Source of the DNA: JAQUGA01 sp964521105
Lineage (GTDB): Bacteria; Bacteroidota; Bacteroidia; Bacteroidales; WCHB1-69
Direction of reading: 5' to 3'
Length of the DNA: 36,465 bases
Assembly: GCA_964521105.1 (NCBI GenBank)
Contig: CAZFPO010000019.1
Span: 1-36,465 of the forward strand
Shown: in pieces, positions 31,681 to 36,465 of the stretch
Layout: every line of letters starts with the position of its first letter
How positions within the stretch are numbered: position 1 is the stretch's first letter
Notes under the pieces: model-generated
The model's database searches: none
Told to the model about the DNA's origin: nothing
The model's input: only the letters and a program-made list of their open reading frames with translations
Position numbers and translations under genes: made by a program

Positions 31681-33708
31681 TCAATGGGTAATTGTTATGT
31701 TTAGCTTTTTACATAACAAAACTCTAATTTTATTCATGATTGAAATTTTATTAAGAATTTTTAGCACCTCATCGGAATCTAATTCCGTTTTTAACTTCTC
31801 TTCCATTTCATGAATAAGAATTTCTACATTTCGAAGTTTTAATTTTAGAATATTTGATAAAACATATTCGTTTAACAATGGAGATTTTTCAATATTTATA
31901 TCCGCCGTATAAATATTAAATTTAGTTTCCCAATCTGGACTTATCGTATATGGAAAACTTAATAAATCAATGGATAATTTTCGGATTTCCTCATCCTGAT
32001 GTGATGTAAAATGTTTAATAAAGTCTTTTGTAGAATCAAAATAAACCACTTTAAATTCTTCAAAGAACTTTGAATAAATTGGATTTATAAATTCAATTTC
32101 ATCGTTTGTTAATTCACTAATTACATATTCGCCTACAAGACGTTCTGATTTTTGTTTAACTCCAAACTCATCAACAAATTCGATAATAAACTTTTTATTT
32201 CCATGATTTAACAACATGTGAATAATTGATAATTCTTGAAATTGTGGGTTATAATAATCAACTGTAATTTGTGGAAGGGCATCGGAGGTTTCAATTAAAA
32301 AATCCTCATCGGTTTGCGTTATCTCCTGTTCTTCGGAACTTCGTTGAACTGATTTTTTAAATCGTTTTGCAAGAATTTTATTAAGTTGTGAAATTAAACT
32401 ATTTTCGGGTAATTCAAACAAATTACTGCATTCCTGAATGTAAACCGAACGAGAAATGGTGTTAGGAATTAATGAAATATCTTCAATAATTTCGGAGATT
32501 ACTTTTGATTTTAATATTGGGTCGTTTTTTACTTCGGAAAGTAAAAGTTGGGTTTTAAACAAAATAAAATTTTGAGCTTTTTCGGTGAAATATTTTTTTA
32601 CTTCGGCAGCTCGATTTTTTTTAACAAACGAGTCAGGGTCTTCGGGTTCGGGAAGTAACACAATTTTAACGTTCATATCTTCCGAAAGCACCATATTAAT
32701 TCCTCGCAAGGAAGCTTTTATTCCGGCGGGGTCACCATCGTAAATAATCGTAATATTGGTCGTATATTTTTTTATCAATCGTATTTGATCAGTAGTAAGA
32801 GATGTTCCGGAAGAAGATACAACATTTTCGATTCCCGCTTGATGCATGGAAATAACATCGGTGTAACCCTCTACTAATAAGCAATTATCTTCTTTTACAA
32901 TGGCATTTTTGGCAAAGTGAATCCCGTATAAAACCTTACTTTTGTTGTAAATATCGGTTTCGGGGCTATTAATGTATTTAGCTTTTGATTTGTCGGAAGT
33001 TAAAATTCGTCCACCAAATCCTAAAATTCGTCCTGATAAATTATGAATTGGAAAAATCACTCGTTCGCGAAAGCGGTCGTAATATTTCCCTTCTTTTTCG
33101 AGACTTAATCCCGATTTCAGGAGTTGTTCTTTGGTATAACCGCTTTGCAAAGCTTCTTTGGTAAAGGCTTCCCAATTAGCTAATCCATATCCCAATTGAA
33201 ATTTTTTGATGGTTTCCATCGAAAACTCCCTTTCTTTAAAATAAGGCAGCGCAATTTGTTTTCCCTCATCTTTATTTAAAAGGTTATCGGTGAAATATTT
33301 TTGAGCAAATTGATGAACGGCAAACATGGTCTCTTTTTCAGACAATTCAGCTTTCATTTCACTCGACATCTGAACCTCTTCTATTTCGACATTGTATTTT
33401 TCGGCAAGATATTGTAGAGCTTCAACGTACGAGTAATGCTCATGTTCCATAATAAAATTTACCGAATCGCCCCCTTTTCCACAACCAAAACATTTAAAAA
33501 TGCCTTTTGATGGCGAAACATGAAACGATGGAGTTTTTTCGTTATGAAATGGGCACAAACCAACGTAATTTGTGCCTCGTTTTTTTAAAGAAACAAAATC
33601 CGACACAACTTCATCTATTCGAGAAGTATCTACAATTCGCTGTATGGTTTCTGGTTTTATCAATTCATTATCTTTGCAAAGTTCAAAAGTAGAAAAAATC
33701 AACGACAT
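31681..33708 (-). CDS. dnaG: DNA primase
   Basis: DnaG makes RNA primers at the replication fork with the replicative helicase. The protein has the CHC2 zinc domain (C52, H55, C73, C76), the RNA polymerase core, a TOPRIM domain beginning with LLVEGYTDVISMH (near 275), and a C-terminal helicase-binding region of about 230 residues. It is 675 residues from the ATG at 33708. A TTG at 33663 (660 residues, MIKPETIQ...) brings the N-terminus into line with the family, in which the zinc Cys is near residue 37-40, and lies about 14 nt after a -7 promoter box inside the longer reading. The TTG may therefore be the true start. It is not in the usual rpsU-dnaG-rpoD arrangement. Confidence 0.95.
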   Translation of the reverse strand: MSLIFSTFELCKDNELIKPETIQRIVDTSRIDEVVSDFVSLKKRGTNYVGLCPFHNEKTPSFHVSPSKGIFKCFGCGKGGDSVNFIMEHEHYSYVEALQYLAEKYNVEIEEVQMSSEMKAELSEKETMFAVHQFAQKYFTDNLLNKDEGKQIALPYFKEREFSMETIKKFQLGYGLANWEAFTKEALQSGYTKEQLLKSGLSLEKEGKYYDRFRERVIFPIHNLSGRILGFGGRILTSDKSKAKYINSPETDIYNKSKVLYGIHFAKNAIVKEDNCLLVEGYTDVISMHQAGIENVVSSSGTSLTTDQIRLIKKYTTNITIIYDGDPAGIKASLRGINMVLSEDMNVKIVLLPEPEDPDSFVKKNRAAEVKKYFTEKAQNFILFKTQLLLSEVKNDPILKSKVISEIIEDISLIPNTISRSVYIQECSNLFELPENSLISQLNKILAKRFKKSVQRSSEEQEITQTDEDFLIETSDALPQITVDYYNPQFQELSIIHMLLNHGNKKFIIEFVDEFGVKQKSERLVGEYVISELTNDEIEFINPIYSKFFEEFKVVYFDSTKDFIKHFTSHQDEEIRKLSIDLLSFPYTISPDWETKFNIYTADINIEKSPLLNEYVLSNILKLKLRNVEILIHEMEEKLKTELDSDEVLKILNKISIMNKIRVLLCKKLNITITH
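33669..33676 (+). promoter_or_regulatory. Bacteroidota -7 element for the LOG-family gene
   Basis: TATCTTTG is an exact TAnnTTTG box 54 nt before the ATG at 33731 and lies inside the 5' end of the dnaG reading on the other strand. No perfect TTTG is found at the usual spacing upstream. Confidence 0.45.
33684..33691 (-). promoter_or_regulatory. Bacteroidota -7 element for dnaG
   Basis: The minus strand reads TACTTTTG, an exact TAnnTTTG box located downstream of the ATG at 33708 but about 20 nt before the TTG at 33663. It supports the shorter dnaG start and overlaps the opposite-facing promoter at 33669-33676. Confidence 0.4.
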
Positions 33709-33730
33709 TTTGTTTTAAAATACAACTTAA

Positions 33731-34330
33731 ATGGAAAAAAGAATAAAATCAATAGCTGTTTTTTGTAGCTCAGCGAAACCCAAAAATCCAATTTACGAAA
33801 ATAGCATCCGACATTTTGGAGCAGAAGCAGCAAAACAAAATATAACCATCGTTTATGGTGGGGCATCGGTTGGATTGATGGGTGCATTGGCTGATGCAGT
33901 TATCGAAAATAAAGGGAAAGTAATTGGCGTTATTCCTTCGTTTTTTTCAAAAAAAGAGATTGCTCATAAAAATTTAACCGAACAAATCTTTGTTTCGTCA
34001 ATGCCCGAACGCAAGCAAGTGATTGCCGATAAATCAGATGCTTTCGTGGTTTTTCCGGGTGGTTTTGGAACTCTTGATGAAATGTTTGAGATGCTCACCT
34101 TTTCGCAACTCGATTTTCATCAAAAACCGCTGATTCTTTTTAATATTAATGGATTTTTTGACGATTTGATAAAGCAGCTAAAAAAAATGAATGAAGAAGG
34201 TTTTATCCGCGATAGTCATTATAGTGGGTTTGTGGTTGCAAACACCATTGAAGAAATTTTCACTAAAGCCGAAAATCATAAGGTTATGAACGAAACCGAT
34301 TGGTTAAAATGGGCGAAAAAAGAAAAATAA
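33731..34330 (+). CDS. LOG family protein (TIGR00730-type Rossmann-fold phosphoribohydrolase)
   Basis: The family hydrolyses cytokinin riboside 5'-monophosphates or other nucleotide monophosphates to base plus ribose 5-phosphate; in most bacteria the physiological substrate is unclear. The 199-residue protein shows VYGGASVGLMG (41-51), MPERKQ (91-96) and the diagnostic PGGFGTLDE (109-117) that forms the active site with E117. The length is normal. It diverges from dnaG. The following outer-membrane-like protein starts 5 nt after its stop, so those two are probably co-transcribed. Confidence 0.93.
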   Translation: MEKRIKSIAVFCSSAKPKNPIYENSIRHFGAEAAKQNITIVYGGASVGLMGALADAVIENKGKVIGVIPSFFSKKEIAHKNLTEQIFVSSMPERKQVIADKSDAFVVFPGGFGTLDEMFEMLTFSQLDFHQKPLILFNINGFFDDLIKQLKKMNEEGFIRDSHYSGFVVANTIEEIFTKAENHKVMNETDWLKWAKKEK

Positions 34331-34335
34331 ATTTT

Positions 34336-34914
34336 ATGAAAAAAGTAAGTTTTTTGGTTATTTTTTTGACAACATTTCTATTGCTAAGAGCTCAGGACTT
34401 TAAAGCCTACGATGGCACAATAGAAATTGGTGGAGACCATATTATTTCAGATGATTTAACAGCAACATCGCTAACGTTACAAGTTACTATTTTACCCGAA
34501 AAGAGGTTTAGTTTTCATTATGGATTTGGGTTAGGAGTTACGCAACGTAATAAATTTTATGCCCACATTCCTGCATTTTCATATTGGGGTGCACGTTTAT
34601 TAGGGGAAGTAAGTGATGATGGAAGCTGGTTAGGAAGTTTGGGAATTTTATTAATGATTGTACCCGAAGCAGCGAGTGTGAATTTTAATTTAAACGATAA
34701 GGCAAAACTATCTCCGTTTTTAAAATTAAATTCTATGGAAATATATAAACATGCCGATGGAAATTACAGGCAAAAACCTAGTTTAGCTGGAGGAGTAAAA
34801 TTTTCGTATCGATTAGCAAATCACTACGGGGGTTTTATTTATTCGGCTGTAAATTTGGTCGCATCAAACGGTTGGGGTTTTCAAGCAGGAACTGGAGTGA
34901 AACTTTATTTTTAG
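34336..34914 (+). CDS. Hypothetical secreted, outer-membrane-like protein
   Basis: The 192-residue protein begins with a signal peptide (MKKVSFLVIFLTTFLLLRAQ). The frame is open 12 codons further upstream, but that part overlaps the LOG gene; the ATG at 34336 gives a proper signal peptide. The mature part alternates hydrophobic and polar residues in strands (FSFHYGFGLGVTQ, FIYSAVNLVASNGWGFQAGTG), as in small outer-membrane beta barrels, and ends VKLYF, where the final phenylalanine is typical of outer-membrane proteins. I recognise no named family. It lies 5 nt after the LOG gene. Confidence 0.65.
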   Translation: MKKVSFLVIFLTTFLLLRAQDFKAYDGTIEIGGDHIISDDLTATSLTLQVTILPEKRFSFHYGFGLGVTQRNKFYAHIPAFSYWGARLLGEVSDDGSWLGSLGILLMIVPEAASVNFNLNDKAKLSPFLKLNSMEIYKHADGNYRQKPSLAGGVKFSYRLANHYGGFIYSAVNLVASNGWGFQAGTGVKLYF

Positions 34915-34976
34915 AAATCAATATTTAAAATCTTTCTAAAATAGCATCATTTAACGATCGTATTATTCTTTTGCTA

Positions 34977-34984
34977 TATATTTG
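34977..34984 (+). promoter_or_regulatory. Bacteroidota -7 element for the ferredoxin gene
   Basis: TATATTTG is an exact TAnnTTTG box 29 nt before the ferredoxin ATG; no perfect -33 box is seen. Confidence 0.5.
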
Positions 34985-35013
34985 CACCATTATTAACTAA
35001 AAGAATTAATATC

Positions 35014-35184
35014 ATGGCTTACAAAATTCTTGCTGACGAGTGTACAGCTTGTGGAACTTGCATAGATGAATGTCCAGTAGAGGCTATTTCTGAAGGCGAC
35101 GTTTATAAAATTGACGCTGACATTTGCACTGACTGTGGTGCTTGTGCTGATGTTTGTCCAGTTGAAGCAATTGTTCCTGAATAA
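35014..35184 (+). CDS. 2[4Fe-4S] ferredoxin
   Basis: This 56-residue protein is a small electron carrier with two cubane iron-sulfur clusters. It begins MAYKILADECTACGTCIDEC and repeats the CxxCxxCxxxCP signature: C10, C13, C16, C20-P21 and C38, C41, C44, C48-P49. The two halves are internally duplicated (both end CPVEAI), as in clostridial-type ferredoxins. The protein is acidic, as expected for a donor/acceptor of low-potential electrons to enzymes such as pyruvate:ferredoxin oxidoreductase or hydrogenase. It indicates an anaerobic or microaerobic capacity. It is a single gene with its own promoter box and terminator. Confidence 0.96.
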   Translation: MAYKILADECTACGTCIDECPVEAISEGDVYKIDADICTDCGACADVCPVEAIVPE

Positions 35185-35204
35185 GAAAACAATTATTCGA
35201 GATT

Positions 35205-35237
35205 AAAAGCCTCAAATTTATTTTTGGGGCTTTTTTA
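35205..35237 (+). terminator. Terminator after the ferredoxin gene
   Basis: AAAAGCCTCAAA (35205-35216) pairs with TTTGGGGCTTTT (35223-35234, one G-T pair), followed by T residues. The A run on the left may also let it stop the convergent threonine aldolase transcript. Confidence 0.75.
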
Positions 35238-35267
35238 TTATTGAATATCTGTAGCTATTAAAACGGA

Positions 35268-36287
35268 TTATAACACCCTCGGAAGCTCTATTTCGAGCCT
35301 TTCCATCATTTCATCATTTATGTCTAAGTGAGTAACCATTCGTATGGATTGTGAGCCAAATTCAACTGCTTTTATGTTTTTTGAATCAAGTTTCGATAAA
35401 AAATCAGCGGTGCTTATAGAACTCATAAGTTTGAAAATAATAATATTCGTTTCAGTGGGTAAAATATTTTCTACATACGATTGTTTTTTTAGAATTGCAA
35501 CAATTTGTTGAGCCTTGTCGTGGTCTTCTTTTAAACGGAGCACATTATTATCGAGGGCATAAATTCCAGCAGCGGCTAAATAACCAGATTGACGCATGGC
35601 TCCGCCAAAAACCTTACGATAGCGAATTGCTTTTGATATAAAACTTTTGTCTCCAACAATAACAGAACCAACCGGTGTTCCAAGTCCTTTTGACAAACAA
35701 ATCGAAATTGAATCAAACAAATTTCCAATTTTATAACTTGAGTATCCTTTTTTCACAATAGCATTAAATACTCGAGCTCCATCTAAATGCAATTTTAAAT
35801 TATTCTGCTTGCACACTTCGGCAATTTTTGCAATTTCTGATAACTCATAACATGAACCCCCGCCTTTGTTAGATGTGTTTTCGAGGCAAACAAGGCTCGA
35901 ATTTGCGTTATGAATATCTTTATGATTTATCGATTCTAATACTTGTTGAGCCGAAATTCGTCCATTGTTGCCTTCAATTAATTTTACCGAACAACCCGAA
36001 TTAAAAGCAATTCCACCACCCTCAAAATTGTACACATGAGCCGTTTTGTCGCAAATAACTTCATCTCCCGGTTGAGTATGAACTTTAATGGCTATCTGAT
36101 TGCCCATGGTCCCCGAAGGCACAAATAATGCGGCTGCTTTGTTAAATAGTTTTGCTGCTTTTTCTTGTAAAAGTTGAACTGTTGGATCTTCATTAAAAAC
36201 ATCATCGCCAACATTGGCATCAAACATGGCTTCAAGCATTTTTTTGCTTGGTTTTGTAACAGTATCACTGCGTAAATCAATTATCAT
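35268..36287 (-). CDS. Low-specificity L-threonine aldolase
   Basis: This PLP enzyme splits threonine (or allo-threonine) to glycine and acetaldehyde. The 339-residue protein has the family start IDLRSDTVTKP (3-13), GDDVFNEDPTV, PSGTMGNQ (57-64), HLDGAR (167-172) where Asp holds the cofactor nitrogen, and the PLP lysine K200 in CLSKGLGTPVGS. The length is typical (330-350). The stop converges on the ferredoxin terminator. The partly visible gene upstream ends 11 nt before its start and is probably co-transcribed. Confidence 0.94.
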   Translation of the reverse strand: MIIDLRSDTVTKPSKKMLEAMFDANVGDDVFNEDPTVQLLQEKAAKLFNKAAALFVPSGTMGNQIAIKVHTQPGDEVICDKTAHVYNFEGGGIAFNSGCSVKLIEGNNGRISAQQVLESINHKDIHNANSSLVCLENTSNKGGGSCYELSEIAKIAEVCKQNNLKLHLDGARVFNAIVKKGYSSYKIGNLFDSISICLSKGLGTPVGSVIVGDKSFISKAIRYRKVFGGAMRQSGYLAAAGIYALDNNVLRLKEDHDKAQQIVAILKKQSYVENILPTETNIIIFKLMSSISTADFLSKLDSKNIKAVEFGSQSIRMVTHLDINDEMMERLEIELPRVL

Positions 36288-36298
36288 GAAATGAAATT

Positions 36299-36465
36299 TT
36301 AGTTTAATACTTGATTCTCGAAAAAAGTTTTATCGAAAGTACTTAATTTTGATTTCCATTTATTACTGGAAAGAAACTTATTTAGTGAATTTTTCATCTC
36401 CTCCTCATTTTTTATGCTGTATTTTATGGAAGTCCATTCGCCATTTTCGATACAATAATTTAAAT
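36299..36465 (-). CDS. Unrecognised protein, C-terminal end (partial)
   Basis: A frame open to the right edge of the window encodes the last 55 or so residues of a protein, including ENGEWTSIKYSIKNEEEMKN and the end FENQVLN. It is rich in Lys, Asn, Ser and Glu and probably helical. It ends 11 nt before threonine aldolase on the same strand, a spacing typical of one transcription unit. The other two frames are closed by stops here. I cannot assign a family from this piece. Confidence 0.55.
   Translation of the reverse strand, partial: LNYCIENGEWTSIKYSIKNEEEMKNSLNKFLSSNKWKSKLSTFDKTFFENQVLN

Overview
The window is an AT-rich bacterial chromosome segment that reads as Bacteroidota, probably Bacteroidales-like. 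The signs are promoters of the TTTG / TAnnTTTG type in place of -35/-10 boxes, almost no Shine-Dalgarno sequences, a secreted protein with a type IX secretion-like C-terminal domain, an S46 dipeptidyl-peptidase, DUF4159, and many short secreted proteins ending their signal peptides in (A)Q. Genes are densely packed on both strands. There is no phage, insertion sequence, CRISPR array or rRNA. One assembly gap (100 N, 18961-19060) lies inside an unusual repeat.

Left part (1-7930): the end of a nucleotide-sugar dehydrogenase, galE and rfbB (surface-sugar precursors); a DUF177/YceD protein, rpmF (L32) and fabH (translation and fatty-acid initiation); then gatE and gatD, the two subunits of the Glu-tRNA(Gln) amidotransferase described as the archaeal type. 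The gatED pair is the most surprising set of identifiable genes here.

Middle (7943-19504): hppA for a membrane pyrophosphatase with divergent motifs, a periplasmic M16 protease, a pabA/trpG-type glutamine amidotransferase, a glutathione peroxidase, asnB, an aldehyde dehydrogenase, and a small four-helix-bundle (S23/Avd-like) protein. Directly after the last gene is a pyrimidine-rich array (18832-19504). Outside the gap it parses without remainder into 76 words of 7 or 8 nt, all beginning CTTC and drawn from a vocabulary of six words plus two single variants. It is not a simple tandem repeat, not coding and not CRISPR. It ends 22 nt before glpK. The four-helix-bundle gene plus this array is the best candidate for an undescribed element.

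Right part (19527-36465): glpK; a lipoprotein; a LuxE-like acyl-protein synthetase homologue; a MerR regulator with a T9SS-type secreted protein; an ornithine/diaminopimelate decarboxylase-fold enzyme; three tandem secreted paralogues resembling the C-terminal domain of GldM; folB with a CWC zinc-finger-like protein; tRNA-Cys; a probable DUF4159 - S46 peptidase - xseA - xseB operon; dnaG divergent from a LOG-family hydrolase with overlapping promoters; a small outer-membrane-like protein; a 56-residue 2[4Fe-4S] ferredoxin; threonine aldolase; and the end of an unrecognised gene. Most of this is core metabolism and DNA maintenance, so the window looks like ordinary chromosome with two unusual passengers: gatED and the CTTC-word array.
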